NCBI RefSeq assembly: GCF_014646095.1
Contig: NZ_BMMU01000025.1
Span: 33,824 to 97,823 of the forward strand
DNA: 64,000 nucleotides
DNA from: Streptomyces lacrimifluminis
Lineage (GTDB): Bacteria > Actinomycetota > Actinomycetes > Streptomycetales > Streptomycetaceae
Reading direction: 5' to 3'
Part shown: piece by piece, positions 32,567 through 40,759 of the stretch
Layout: every line of letters begins with the position of its first letter
Numbering within the stretch: position 1 is the stretch's first letter
Position numbers and translations under genes: made by a program
The notes under the pieces: model-generated
The model's input: only the letters and a program-made list of their open reading frames with translations
What the model was told of the DNA's origin: nothing
Databases searched by the model: none

Positions 32567-34522
32567 TCACTTGGGCATGAGCGAACCGACGGCCCCCTGG
32601 ATCGAGCCGACCGCGTGCACCGCCGAGACGACGACCGGCTCCATCGCGCCCAGCGGCTGCGGCGGAAGGACGGCCGCCGGAACGGGCGCGGACTCCTCCT
32701 GGCTGCCGTCGTCCGTGACATACCGGGTCTCGAACTGCTGCTCAGAAGTGGTCTCGGGGGAGGGCGTTGGTGACCCACCGGGTCCCGAAGTCCCTTCTCC
32801 CGTATCGTGCTTGGGCCCCTGCTGCGTACCTCCCGGGCCGCCCTGGCCCTTCTCCTTCGGCTTCTGCCCGGGCTCCCCGCCCGTGGCACCCCCGCTCTCC
32901 CGCGGGTCACCGCCCCTGGCGGAGTCGTCGGACGCGGAGGGCTGGGAGACGAACATCCAGGTCTCTCCCGCCGCCCCGGACCTCGTCCTGACCACCACGT
33001 CTGCGCCGGCGCGCAGGGAGACGGGCACGACGGCCAGTTCCTCGCGCCAGCGGGGCAGCAGCTCGCCCTGGACCGTGACGTCGTAACGGACATTGTCGGC
33101 GGTGGACCCGACACAACCGGCGAGGACGACGTTTCCGTCGCCGGCGCGCGAGTCGAGGCACAGACTCGGGTCGGCGAGGCTGCGCAGGAGGCCGTCGTAC
33201 TCGTACGACCACTGCTGGGTCTCGGCGGACGAGCACACGGCCAGCCGGACCCCGGCACCGGCCACGATCCGGTCGCCCCGGACGTCCAGGCACAGGCCCG
33301 TGACGACGTGGCGCAGCCAGCCGCGTTGCGAAACCCCGGGATAGGCGGCAGGGGTGGCCGACGACGAACCGTCCGCCTGCGACGGGGGGACCGACCCGCG
33401 GTCGGCGGGGTCCGGGGAGGCGGTGTCCGGGGCGGCCGAGTAGCCGCTCGCCGTGCCCCAGGTGGCCGTCGGCACGGTGCTCTCGTTCGACCAGGTCCGG
33501 GCGCCGAGCACGCTCGCGAGCAGCGCGACGGACATGACCCCGACTCCGACAGCCACGGCCCGCCTGCGCCTTCCCGGGAGGACGAACCGTTCGTCGGGCA
33601 GCGGGAGATGGGCCAGGAGCCGATGACGGCCACCGGCGCGTCCGCCGCCCCGGCCGGCCGGGCCGCGGGGAGAGGCGCCCTGGCCGCCGCGCCCCGGGCG
33701 GGAGTCGAGATAGCGGCGCGCTCCCCAGCCGAGCACCGCCTCGGCGAGGAGAGTGCCGAGTTCGCCTTCGAAATAGCTGAGTTGCTCGGCGGCGTGCCGG
33801 CAGTGAGGGCACGTCAGCAGATGCTGCTCGACATCGGGCAGCAGACCGCCGCCGCGTCGGATCGAGACATCGAGGAGGCGGTTGTAGAAGCGGCATTCAT
33901 TGGTCGGCGCGAGTTCGCGATGGGCACGCACACACATGGAACGGAATTGCTCGCGCGCCTGCTCCAGCGCTGCCGAAGCGCTTGCGGAGTCCACTCCCAG
34001 CAGAGCGGCCGTTGCGGAAATGGGCTCCGCCTCGGCCTCGGTGTGCCAGAGCAGGCACTGGGCCGCTCTCGGCAGGGCGCGGAATGACCGCTCGGCCAGT
34101 TGCCGCTTTTCGGATGTCCTGGCCCTCGCCGCGCGTAGACCACGCGCACCGATGGGTTTGCGGAGTTCCGGAAGCACCACGGAAATACCGTCTTCGGCGG
34201 ACCACTCCCTGACGGTTTCCCGTACCGCCACGAGGAGTTGGGGCCGCAGCGCCTGATTCGACTCACTGCGCTCCAGCCTCCCGAACACCCGGTGAAAGGC
34301 CGACGTTGCCGCCATGGTGGCGAGGTCTCCCTCGGCCGCGAGACAGATGGCCGCGTAGTCGTACGTCGACTGCCAGTGCCGCGCCAGCAGCATTGCGACG
34401 GCGTACGCGCTCTCGCCCTCCACACGCCCGCGCAGTTGCGCCGCGAGGTTCATGTCGGATTCGGCCGGGGTCGCGCCAGGACGAGGGGGGTAGGGCGGAC
34501 GCGGTGGGTGAGGGGATTGCAC
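32567..34522 (-). CDS. Sigma-factor-like/zinc-finger membrane protein with ricin-type lectin domain
   Basis: A 651-residue fusion. The N-terminus (~30-205) resembles ECF sigma regions 2 and 4 (AMLLARHWQSTYDYAAICLA; FRALPRAAQCLLWHTEAEAE). Next comes a zinc-finger-like HLLTCPHCRHAAEQLSYFEG near 235, as in anti-sigma factors. A basic stretch and a membrane helix (AVAVGVGVMSVALLASVLGA) lie near 325. Outside follow a Ser/Pro linker and a beta-trefoil ricin-like domain (WLRHVVTGLCLDVRGD; SLCLDSRAGDGNVVLAG), then a Pro/Glu-rich tail. GTG 34522 has GGAAGGAA 8 bases upstream; a longer frame to 34570 lacks a site. It may sense glycans outside and regulate inside, but the sigma part looks degenerate. 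Confidence 0.85.
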   Translation of the reverse strand: MQSPHPPRPPYPPRPGATPAESDMNLAAQLRGRVEGESAYAVAMLLARHWQSTYDYAAICLAAEGDLATMAATSAFHRVFGRLERSESNQALRPQLLVAVRETVREWSAEDGISVVLPELRKPIGARGLRAARARTSEKRQLAERSFRALPRAAQCLLWHTEAEAEPISATAALLGVDSASASAALEQAREQFRSMCVRAHRELAPTNECRFYNRLLDVSIRRGGGLLPDVEQHLLTCPHCRHAAEQLSYFEGELGTLLAEAVLGWGARRYLDSRPGRGGQGASPRGPAGRGGGRAGGRHRLLAHLPLPDERFVLPGRRRRAVAVGVGVMSVALLASVLGARTWSNESTVPTATWGTASGYSAAPDTASPDPADRGSVPPSQADGSSSATPAAYPGVSQRGWLRHVVTGLCLDVRGDRIVAGAGVRLAVCSSAETQQWSYEYDGLLRSLADPSLCLDSRAGDGNVVLAGCVGSTADNVRYDVTVQGELLPRWREELAVVPVSLRAGADVVVRTRSGAAGETWMFVSQPSASDDSARGGDPRESGGATGGEPGQKPKEKGQGGPGGTQQGPKHDTGEGTSGPGGSPTPSPETTSEQQFETRYVTDDGSQEESAPVPAAVLPPQPLGAMEPVVVSAVHAVGSIQGAVGSLMPK

Positions 34523-35020
34523 AGAACCAATTCCTTCCAAGCCGCAGGACGGCACGAGCGAATTGCACATCCACGGGAAAGAGGTGCTTGATTGGTGCGT
34601 ACCTACGACTCGTCAGCTGTGGGACTTCGGGTCGACCGGCACGGAATCCCGAGCGGGAAAAGGGGGTCCGACCTCCGCCCCCGCGCGAGTTGGCTCACAC
34701 TCGCACACACGTCTCACCATAAACAAGCAGTGCGAGTGACCAAAGTTCAAAACGAAGAGAATTCAGATGTGTTACCGGCGGTATCCGCACCGGCATTCGA
34801 AATTGCACCCCGGTTGCCCGCCGAGTTGTGTGCATGAGCACTCGGATGGCACACACAATCTTCAACTTCTGGCCTCGCGGGGACGGTATGAGGCGCAGGG
34901 CGCCGAGAGCGTCGCCGCGCGCCGCCCGGTTGGGGTACCCAGGTCCAACCAGCGGACGCCCAACAGAAGTTGACCACCGACACCGTCCGCGACAGCCTGA
35001 TCGCGGCCCGAAAACACCGA
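34523..35020. other. Intergenic gap without recognisable gene
   Basis: About 500 bases between the divergent-facing end of the ricin-fusion gene promoter and the thioesterase terminator. An AT-richer stretch (34690-34810) may hold the promoter of the ricin-fusion gene. I see no RNA gene, repeat or convincing reading frame. Confidence 0.4.
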
Positions 35021-35049
35021 GACCCGGCAGGTCCGTGACCTGCCGGGTC
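35021..35049 (-). terminator. Strong intrinsic terminator behind the thioesterase gene
   Basis: GACCCGGCAGGTC and GACCTGCCGGGTC pair perfectly over 13 bp around CGT, 42 bases beyond the thioesterase stop. On the minus strand it is followed by TCGGTGTTTT. Confidence 0.75.
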
Positions 35050-35090
35050 GCTGTGGCTCCGGGGAGCCGGTGAACTGTCGTGGGAGACCT

Positions 35091-35543
35091 TCAGCTGTTC
35101 GGGCGAAGGGTCCAGATGACGGTCATCTCACCGGTGACGGCCCCGTCCTCGCGCTGGATGGCGACGGTCACCGGGAACTCGGGACGCTTGCCCTCGTCGA
35201 GTTCGGCGACGACCTCGGCGGCTGGGCGCCCGAGGGTCGCGATGGCCTTGACGGGGCCGAGCGCGATCTTCTTGAACGCGATCTCGGCGGTGACGGGCAG
35301 CGGTACGGCGCGGGAGAGCTGGTCACCGAAGGCCGCGAGGACGACAGCCCCACTGGCCGACTCCCCGAGCGTGAACATGGCGCCGGCGTGCGGTCCGCCG
35401 ACGTGGTTGCGGTACTCGCCCTGGTCCGGCAGAGCCAGTACGGCCTTCTCCGGAGTGGTCTCCAGGTACTCGAGGTTCAGCGTGCGAACCATCGGCACCG
35501 TGGCGGTGAGAAGTTCGCCGATCGACATCTGCTCTGCGCTCAT
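35091..35543 (-). CDS. Hotdog-fold thioesterase (DUF4442/PaaI-like)
   Basis: A 150-residue single hotdog domain: the central helix segment NHVGGPHAGAMFTLGESASG is where PaaI-like acyl-CoA thioesterases bind substrate, followed by the strands AEIAFKKIALGPVKAIATLG and VTVAIQREDGAVTGEMTVIW. It probably hydrolyses a CoA thioester; the acyl group is unknown. The start ATG 35543 is preceded by TAACAT plus six bases, consistent with a leaderless message. A GTTAC-N6-GTAGC element (35552-35567) overlaps that promoter. A strong terminator follows. Confidence 0.88.
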   Translation of the reverse strand: MSAEQMSIGELLTATVPMVRTLNLEYLETTPEKAVLALPDQGEYRNHVGGPHAGAMFTLGESASGAVVLAAFGDQLSRAVPLPVTAEIAFKKIALGPVKAIATLGRPAAEVVAELDEGKRPEFPVTVAIQREDGAVTGEMTVIWTLRPNS

Positions 35544-35551
35544 GACCGTAT

Positions 35552-35567
35552 GTTACCCACGAGTAGC
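35552..35567. promoter_or_regulatory. GTTAC-N6-GTAGC operator candidate
   Basis: Imperfect inverted repeat (4 of 5 bases pair) overlapping the putative -10 of the thioesterase gene. As I recall, TTACTCxxGAGTAA-like elements are bound by TetR-type regulators of acyl-CoA genes in Streptomyces. A related half-element, CGTACGAGTAGCCAC, occurs at 45813-45827. Confidence 0.35.
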
Positions 35568-35614
35568 CACTTCTGGCCAGACGCGGCGCGTCAACCGCCG
35601 TATCGTTACCGGCC

Positions 35615-36706
35615 ATGTGGCCAGAACAGCAGCCGCCCGGGGGCGAGCAGAACCCGCAGGACCCGCAGGTCCCGCCGCACAATCCCTACCAGCAGCCGGG
35701 CTATCAGCAACCGAACCCGTACCAGCAGCCCGGATACCAGCAGACGGGGTATCCGCAGCCCAACCCCCATCCCCAACCGCCGCAGCATCAGCCGCAGCCG
35801 GGGTGGGGCGCTCCGACGCCGACGGGTGCGCCGCAGCCCCCGCCGGGCGGAGGCGGAGGAGGGAACCGGACGAAGATCACCGCGATCGTCGCGGCGACCG
35901 CTGTCGTGATCACGGCCGGGGTCACCGGTTTCCTCGTCCTGGGCGGCGACAAGGACAAGGAAGCGGGCTCGGGCAAGAAGGACAAGCAGTCGAGCCCGTC
36001 CACGCCCGCGTCCGCATCCGCCGACCCGAGCACCTCGGCTTCCGCCTCCGCGTCCGCGCCGGCCTCGGACGACAACCCGCGGGACTCCCAGGCCGAGCAG
36101 CCGACCGTCGCCGGCTGGAAGGTGGTCGTGAATCCGAAGTGGGGCACCGCCTTCGACGTCCCGGCGGACTGGGAGGTGGAGACGCCGGGCATGCTGATCG
36201 GCTTCGAGGACAACGACGCCAAGGCCGGCGCCAAGCCGCTCATCACCATGTCGGCGCCCGCGTACTACAAGTCGAAGTGGTGCGTGTCGGACGACGACAA
36301 GGACGGCCGTACATCGGACACCGCACTCGCGGCCGTGGGCACCAAGGGCGCGAGCGGCGCGAAGAACGCCGACGAGGTCGCCGTGAACCAGGTCCCCTGG
36401 TGGGTCTACGGCGGCTACACGCAGCCGGACAAGAAGAGCCTCGTCTTCGACGAGAAGGCGACGCCGTACACGACGAAGTCCGGCATCAAGGGCAGTCTCG
36501 CCCGGGCCCACTCGAAGAACACGCCCCAGAAGGGCAAGTGCACGAGCGACGGCAAGGCCTTCACGTTCGGCTTCAAGAACTCGGTCGGGGACTACGTGGC
36601 GTGGAGCCTGTACGGCGCCACCGGTGTCCCCGAGGAGGTTTCCGAGAAGACGATCATGAAGATCCTGAGCACGGTACGACTGCACGGGGACCCGACGGGG
36701 GCGTGA
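35615..36706 (+). CDS. Membrane-anchored protein with Pro/Gln-rich N-terminus, unknown function
   Basis: A 363-residue protein. Residues 1-80 are a low-complexity, Pro/Gln/Tyr-rich cytoplasmic tail with repeats of the form PYQQPGYQQ. A single membrane helix (ITAIVAATAVVITAGVTGFL) lies near 89-108, then a charged Lys/Asp and Ser/Ala linker. The extracytoplasmic domain (about 165-360) has GWKVVVNPKWGTAFDVPADW, KSKWC, AKNADEVAVNQVPWWVYGGY and KGKCTS; two Cys may pair. As I recall, similar layouts are frequent in Streptomyces but the domain has no known function. ATG 35615. Divergent from the thioesterase gene. Confidence 0.85.
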   Translation: MWPEQQPPGGEQNPQDPQVPPHNPYQQPGYQQPNPYQQPGYQQTGYPQPNPHPQPPQHQPQPGWGAPTPTGAPQPPPGGGGGGNRTKITAIVAATAVVITAGVTGFLVLGGDKDKEAGSGKKDKQSSPSTPASASADPSTSASASASAPASDDNPRDSQAEQPTVAGWKVVVNPKWGTAFDVPADWEVETPGMLIGFEDNDAKAGAKPLITMSAPAYYKSKWCVSDDDKDGRTSDTALAAVGTKGASGAKNADEVAVNQVPWWVYGGYTQPDKKSLVFDEKATPYTTKSGIKGSLARAHSKNTPQKGKCTSDGKAFTFGFKNSVGDYVAWSLYGATGVPEEVSEKTIMKILSTVRLHGDPTGA

Positions 36707-36786
36707 GGACGGGCGGGGCGGAGCGCGGCGGAAGCAGGTGACCGGCTGAAACCGGCCGGTCCTGGTCCGGGCGGGTCGGAAATGGA

Positions 36787-36815
36787 TTGGCAAGTCGGCG
36801 GTGGGCCGCGATAGT
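36787..36815 (+). promoter_or_regulatory. Vegetative promoter for leaderless MFS gene
   Basis: TTGGCA (36787-36792), a 17-base spacer and GATAGT (36810-36815), with GTG 36822 six bases after the -10. This matches HrdB-type consensus spacing and puts the transcription start at or next to the start codon. Confidence 0.65.
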
Positions 36816-36821
36816 CGCCCG

Positions 36822-38123
36822 GTGACCTCCGCCGACTCCCCCGCCGAACACCCGCGCCACCCCGCCTGGGCCGGCCGCAACTACAGGCTGCTGACCGCCG
36901 CGGCGGTCGTGACGAACCTCGGCAGCACCGGGGCGCTGATCGCCGCCGCGTTCGCCGTGCTGGACGCGGGCGGCGACGCCGGTGACGTGGGTCTCGTGGC
37001 GGCGGCGCGGACGTTGCCGTTGGTGCTGTTCCTGCTGATCGGCGGTGTGATCGCCGACCGGCTCCCCCGGCATCATGTGATGGTCGCCGCCAACGCCCTC
37101 AACTGCCTGTCGCAGGCGGCGTTCGCGGTGCTCGTGCTGGCCGGGGAACCCCGGTTGTGGCAGATGATGCTCCTGACGGCGCTCGGCGGCACCGGACAGG
37201 CGTTCTTCGGCCCGGCTGCCGAGGGCATGCTGCTGTCCTCGGTCGAGGGAGACCATGCCGCCCGCGCCTTCGCGGTGTTCCGGATGGCGATGCAGAGCGC
37301 GGCGCTCGGCGGCGCGGCCGCCGGCGGCGCGATGGTCGCCGTCCTCGGGCCCGGCTGGGTCCTCGCGGTGGACGCGGTGGCGTTCGCGGTCGCCGGGGCG
37401 CTGCGCGCCTTCCTCGACGTGAGTCACATCCCGGCACGCCGTCCGGGCGGCGGGATGCTCGCCGATCTGCGCGAGGGCTGGCGGGAGTTCGCCGGACGGT
37501 CGTGGCTGTGGGTGATCGTCGTCCAGTTCGCCGTCGCCAACGCGGTCATCGGCGCCGCCCAGTCGGTCTACGGCCCGCTCGTGGCCCGCGACAGCCTCGG
37601 CGGGGCCGGGCCATGGGGACTGGCACTGGCCATGTTCGGGGCCGGCACCGTCGCCGGGGCCGTGCTGATGATGCGCTGGAAACCACGTCGGCTGCTGCTC
37701 GCCGGCACACTCTGTGTGTTCCCGCTGGCGCTGCCTGCCGCCGCGCTCGCCGTACCGGTGCCGGTCGCCGTGCTCTGCGTGGTGATGTTCGTGACCGGGG
37801 TGACGCAGGAGGTGTTCGGCGTGAGCTGGATGACCGCGCTGCATCAGGAGATCCCCGAGGACAAGCTCTCCCGCGTCTCCGCGTACGACTGGTTCGGCTC
37901 GGTCGCGATACTCCCCCTCGCCACGGCGCTGGCGGGCCCGGCGGAACACACCTTCGGTCGCACAGCGGCCCTGTGGGGCTGCGCGGCCCTGGTCGTGGTG
38001 GTGACGGCGGGGGCCCTGTCCGTAAGAGACGTACGGAACCTCACCCGGCGCACGAAGGAGGTCACCCGGGACACGGCCCAAGAAGCGCCGGTGAAGGGAG
38101 AGTTGGAGAGCACCGGCGGCTGA
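36822..38123 (+). CDS. MFS transporter
   Basis: A 433-residue major facilitator with 12 predicted helices. The MFS loop signature is in LIGGVIADRLPRHHVMVAAN near residue 75, and paired helices follow (for example ALAMFGAGTVAGAVLMMRWK). It resembles the enterobactin-exporter/DHA3-like group; the substrate is unknown. The start GTG 36822 lies six bases after a good -10 box and has no ribosome site, so it is probably leaderless; an in-frame GTG at 36801 would lie upstream of the -10 box. It converges with the spermidine-synthase-like gene 30 bases downstream. Confidence 0.9.
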   Translation: MTSADSPAEHPRHPAWAGRNYRLLTAAAVVTNLGSTGALIAAAFAVLDAGGDAGDVGLVAAARTLPLVLFLLIGGVIADRLPRHHVMVAANALNCLSQAAFAVLVLAGEPRLWQMMLLTALGGTGQAFFGPAAEGMLLSSVEGDHAARAFAVFRMAMQSAALGGAAAGGAMVAVLGPGWVLAVDAVAFAVAGALRAFLDVSHIPARRPGGGMLADLREGWREFAGRSWLWVIVVQFAVANAVIGAAQSVYGPLVARDSLGGAGPWGLALAMFGAGTVAGAVLMMRWKPRRLLLAGTLCVFPLALPAAALAVPVPVAVLCVVMFVTGVTQEVFGVSWMTALHQEIPEDKLSRVSAYDWFGSVAILPLATALAGPAEHTFGRTAALWGCAALVVVVTAGALSVRDVRNLTRRTKEVTRDTAQEAPVKGELESTGG

Positions 38124-38153
38124 CCAACGCTCCGCCGCCCTCGCCCACCGGCC

Positions 38154-39002
38154 TCACCCGATACCGAACGCCCCCTGCGGAGGCACCGGTGAGGGCACCG
38201 CCTCCTCGTCCCGGACCGGTGCGGCGCCCCCTATGAAGTCCCTCAGCGCGGGCCCGTGTTCGAGACGGGCCGGGAAGGCGTCGGAGGCGACGCGGCGGGA
38301 CAGGGCGGCCGGGTCCAGGGGGCTGTGCGAGGCGACGAGCACCGCGTTGCCGAAGCGGCGGCCCCGCAGGACGCCCGGTTCGGCGATCAGCGCCAGCTCC
38401 TCGAACACTGTTGAGAAGGTGGCGAGTTGGGACCTCAGAAACGCGAAGGGCGCGCCATCGGCCAGGTTGGCGAGGTAGACGCCGTCGTCGCGCAGCACCC
38501 GCTCGGCCTCTTCGGCGTACGTCAGGGAGGTCAGGTGCGCCGGAACGCGCGAGCCGCCGAACACGTCGGCGACGAGCACGTCGGCGCAGGCGTCGGGCGC
38601 GGCTTCCAGCCAGGCGCGGGCGTCGGCCGCGTGCAGGGCGATGCCCGCGTCGGCGGGGAGCGGAAGGTGTTCGACAACCAGGTCGAGCAGCCCGCTGTCG
38701 GCCTCGACGACGTCCTGCCGGGAACCGGGCCGGGTCGCGGCGACGTACCGGGGCAGGGTGAGCGCTCCCCCACCGAGGTGCAGCACGTCCAGCGCCCGCC
38801 CCGGCTCCGCGACGACGTCCAGCACATGCCCGAGCCGTCGCGCGTACTCGAACTCCAGATGCGTCGGCTCATCCAGATCGACGTACGACTGAGGCGCCCC
38901 GTCGACCGTGAGCAACCAGGCGCGCTCACGGTCGACGTCGGGCATCAGCTTGGCGAACCCGTGATCGACGGCACGGGCAACGGGTATCGGCTCCTCGGTC
39001 AC
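38154..39002 (-). CDS. Spermidine synthase-like methyltransferase-fold protein
   Basis: A ~282-residue protein with the spermidine-synthase/AdoMet fold: the motif LDVLHLGGGALTLPRYVAAT near residue 78, the acidic VVEADSGLLDL, and ADVLVADVFGGSRVPAHLTS. The YVDLDEPTHLEFEYARRLG N-terminal strands are as in SpeE-like proteins, but true polyamine-site residues are not evident. Many actinobacterial members are annotated 'fused MFS/spermidine synthase' or 'spermidine synthase-like' without proven activity. The start (GTG 39002) is tentative; the ribosome site is weak. Confidence 0.83.
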   Translation of the reverse strand: MTEEPIPVARAVDHGFAKLMPDVDRERAWLLTVDGAPQSYVDLDEPTHLEFEYARRLGHVLDVVAEPGRALDVLHLGGGALTLPRYVAATRPGSRQDVVEADSGLLDLVVEHLPLPADAGIALHAADARAWLEAAPDACADVLVADVFGGSRVPAHLTSLTYAEEAERVLRDDGVYLANLADGAPFAFLRSQLATFSTVFEELALIAEPGVLRGRRFGNAVLVASHSPLDPAALSRRVASDAFPARLEHGPALRDFIGGAAPVRDEEAVPSPVPPQGAFGIG

Positions 39003-39022
39003 TTCTTCATTGTGCCTGTTGA

Positions 39023-39110
39023 GACGCCCCGCCAAAGGGGCGCGGGGCTGTGCCGACATGCGGCTCCGCCGCGTGGGCGCGACCAGCCACAACGGCCCCG
39101 CAGCTCCCCA
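39023..39110 (+). repeat. Dispersed Streptomyces intergenic repeat (longest copy)
   Basis: GACGCCCCGCCAAAGGGGCG begins a hairpin-like start, followed by CGGGGCTGTG and GCGGCTCCGCCGCGTGGGCG, CGACCAGCCACAAC. Parts are shared with copies at 17457, 22586 and 30090. It lies between tuf3 and the spermidine-synthase-like gene. Confidence 0.7.
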
Positions 39111-39126
39111 CGAACACCAGCCGCCC

Positions 39127-40308
39127 TCACACGACGGCTGTCACAGTCCCCGCCCCCACGGTCCGCCCACCCTCCCGGATGGCGAACCCGAGGCCCGGCT
39201 CCAACGGCACCTCACGCCCCAGCTCCACAGTCATCGTGACCGTCTCCCCGGGCCGCGCGACAGCCATCTCGCCGAGGTCCACATCACCCACGACATCCGC
39301 CGTACGGATGTAGAACTGCGGCCGGTACCCCGTCGCCACCGGCGTCGTACGTCCGCCCTCGCGGGTGGACAGCACATACACCTGCGCGGAGAACCGCCGG
39401 CTCGGCACGACGCTGCCGGGCGCCGCGACGATGTGCCCGCGTCGGACCGCGTCCCGGGGCACCCCGCGCAGCAGCAGCGCCACGCTGTCCCCGGCCTGCG
39501 CCTCCTCCATGGGCTTGCCGAAGGTCTCCACGCCGGTGACGACCGTGTCCACCTCCGCGCCCAGCACCTCGACCCGGTCGCCCACCCGGACGGTGCCGCG
39601 CTCGACCGCTCCCGTGACCACCGTTCCGCGCCCGGTGATGGTGAGCACGTTCTCGACCGGCAACAGGAACGGCGCGTCCACGTACCGCTCGGGCATGGGC
39701 ACATAGGTGTCCACCGCGTCGAGCAGCGCGTCGATCGACGCCGTCCAACGGGCGTCCCCCTCAAGGGCCTTGAGGCCGGACACCCGTACGACGGGTACCG
39801 CGTCGCCGCCGTAGCCGTGCGCGGTGAGCAGTTCGCGGACCTCCAGCTCCACGAGGTCCGTCAGCACCGCGTCCTCGCCGTCGTCGACGGCGTCGGCCTT
39901 GTTGAGGGCGACGACGATGTGGTCGACACCCACCTGCCGGGCCAGCAGGACGTGTTCGGCGGTCTGCGGCATGATCCCGTCGAGCGCGGAGACGACGAGG
40001 ATCGCCCCGTCGAGCTGCGCCGCTCCGGTGACCATGTTCTTGACGTAGTCGGCGTGGCCCGGCATGTCCACGTGCGCGTAGTGCCGGGTGTCGGTCTCGT
40101 ACTCCACGTGCGCGATGTTGATGGTGATGCCCCGCGCGGCCTCCTCCGGGGCGCGGTCGATCCGGTCGAACGGAACGAACGTGCCGGAGCCGCGCTCGGC
40201 GAGCACCTTGGTGATGGCCGCGGTCAGGGTGGTCTTGCCGTGGTCGACATGGCCCATCGTGCCGATGTTGAGATGTGGTTTCGTGCGGACGTAAGCCGTC
40301 TTGGACAT
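39127..40308 (-). CDS. tuf3: Elongation factor Tu, third-type paralogue
   Basis: A 393-residue EF-Tu carrying aminoacyl-tRNA to the ribosome. The G motifs GHVDHGKTT, DMPGHADY (usual DCPGH, Cys to Met) and NKADAVDD (usual NKCD) are present, as is the effector region EEAARGITINIAHVEYET. It diverges from housekeeping EF-Tu and has no fus, rps or tuf1 neighbours, so it matches Streptomyces Tuf3, a dispensable EF-Tu reported to be linked to stringent or amino-acid starvation conditions. ATG 40308 has GAGGT 7 bases upstream. A 32-codon open frame (40537-40439) upstream on the same strand may encode a leader peptide. Confidence 0.93.
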   Translation of the reverse strand: MSKTAYVRTKPHLNIGTMGHVDHGKTTLTAAITKVLAERGSGTFVPFDRIDRAPEEAARGITINIAHVEYETDTRHYAHVDMPGHADYVKNMVTGAAQLDGAILVVSALDGIMPQTAEHVLLARQVGVDHIVVALNKADAVDDGEDAVLTDLVELEVRELLTAHGYGGDAVPVVRVSGLKALEGDARWTASIDALLDAVDTYVPMPERYVDAPFLLPVENVLTITGRGTVVTGAVERGTVRVGDRVEVLGAEVDTVVTGVETFGKPMEEAQAGDSVALLLRGVPRDAVRRGHIVAAPGSVVPSRRFSAQVYVLSTREGGRTTPVATGYRPQFYIRTADVVGDVDLGEMAVARPGETVTMTVELGREVPLEPGLGFAIREGGRTVGAGTVTAVV

Positions 40309-40438
40309 GGCGGTACCTCGAAGCCTCTTGGGCGGTACTGAGTGATGGCCCCGGCGCGGAGAACGCGGCCGGGACGGGGACCCCGAGGAAGTTCGCCGAC
40401 CCTCCCCCTGCGGGGTCCGCCGGACGATCCGGGAAGGG

Positions 40439-40537
40439 TCAGCTTCGGGCGCCGTCGACGGCTGCCACGATGATCGGGACGGCAGCCTTCGGGGCATCCG
40501 CGACTGCGGATGCGGCGAGGAAGGCGTACCGGAACAT
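40439..40537 (-). CDS. Possible 32-residue leader peptide upstream of tuf3
   Basis: ATG 40537 with GAGGA about 9 bases upstream opens a short frame MFRYAFLAASAVADAPKAAV, ending PIIVAAVDGARS and TGA at 40439, 130 bases before the tuf3 start. It is Ala/Val-rich and weakly hydrophobic. A GCATCCGC-GACT-GCGGATGC hairpin (40494-40513) lies within it. It could be a translated leader for starvation-sensitive control, a small independent protein, or chance. The rest of the 451-base gap up to 40759 shows only divergent promoter DNA. Confidence 0.4.
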   Translation of the reverse strand: MFRYAFLAASAVADAPKAAVPIIVAAVDGARS

Positions 40538-40759
40538 GAGCCCGATCCTCGCCGACCCGTCACCGCACGTCGAATGGTTTTCCGCGGACCGGCGGCTCCA
40601 GGGCGCGCGGACCCCGCCGCAGTGGCGCATGTCACGGCGTGCTGTTTGCGCAGGGTGTGGGCACACGTGTCACCCGGCGCGCCGGTCGGCCCCCTGGTTG
40701 TTCCACCGTTGAGACGAACCATACGGCGATCACACATACACGTCGGTTAGTGTCGCCGA

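Noticed and set aside
34830..35010. Possible tRNA-like or small RNA segment (GGTTGGGGTACCCAGGTCCA)
   Set aside because: No cloverleaf could be folded and there is no T-loop GGTTCGAATCC-type sequence.
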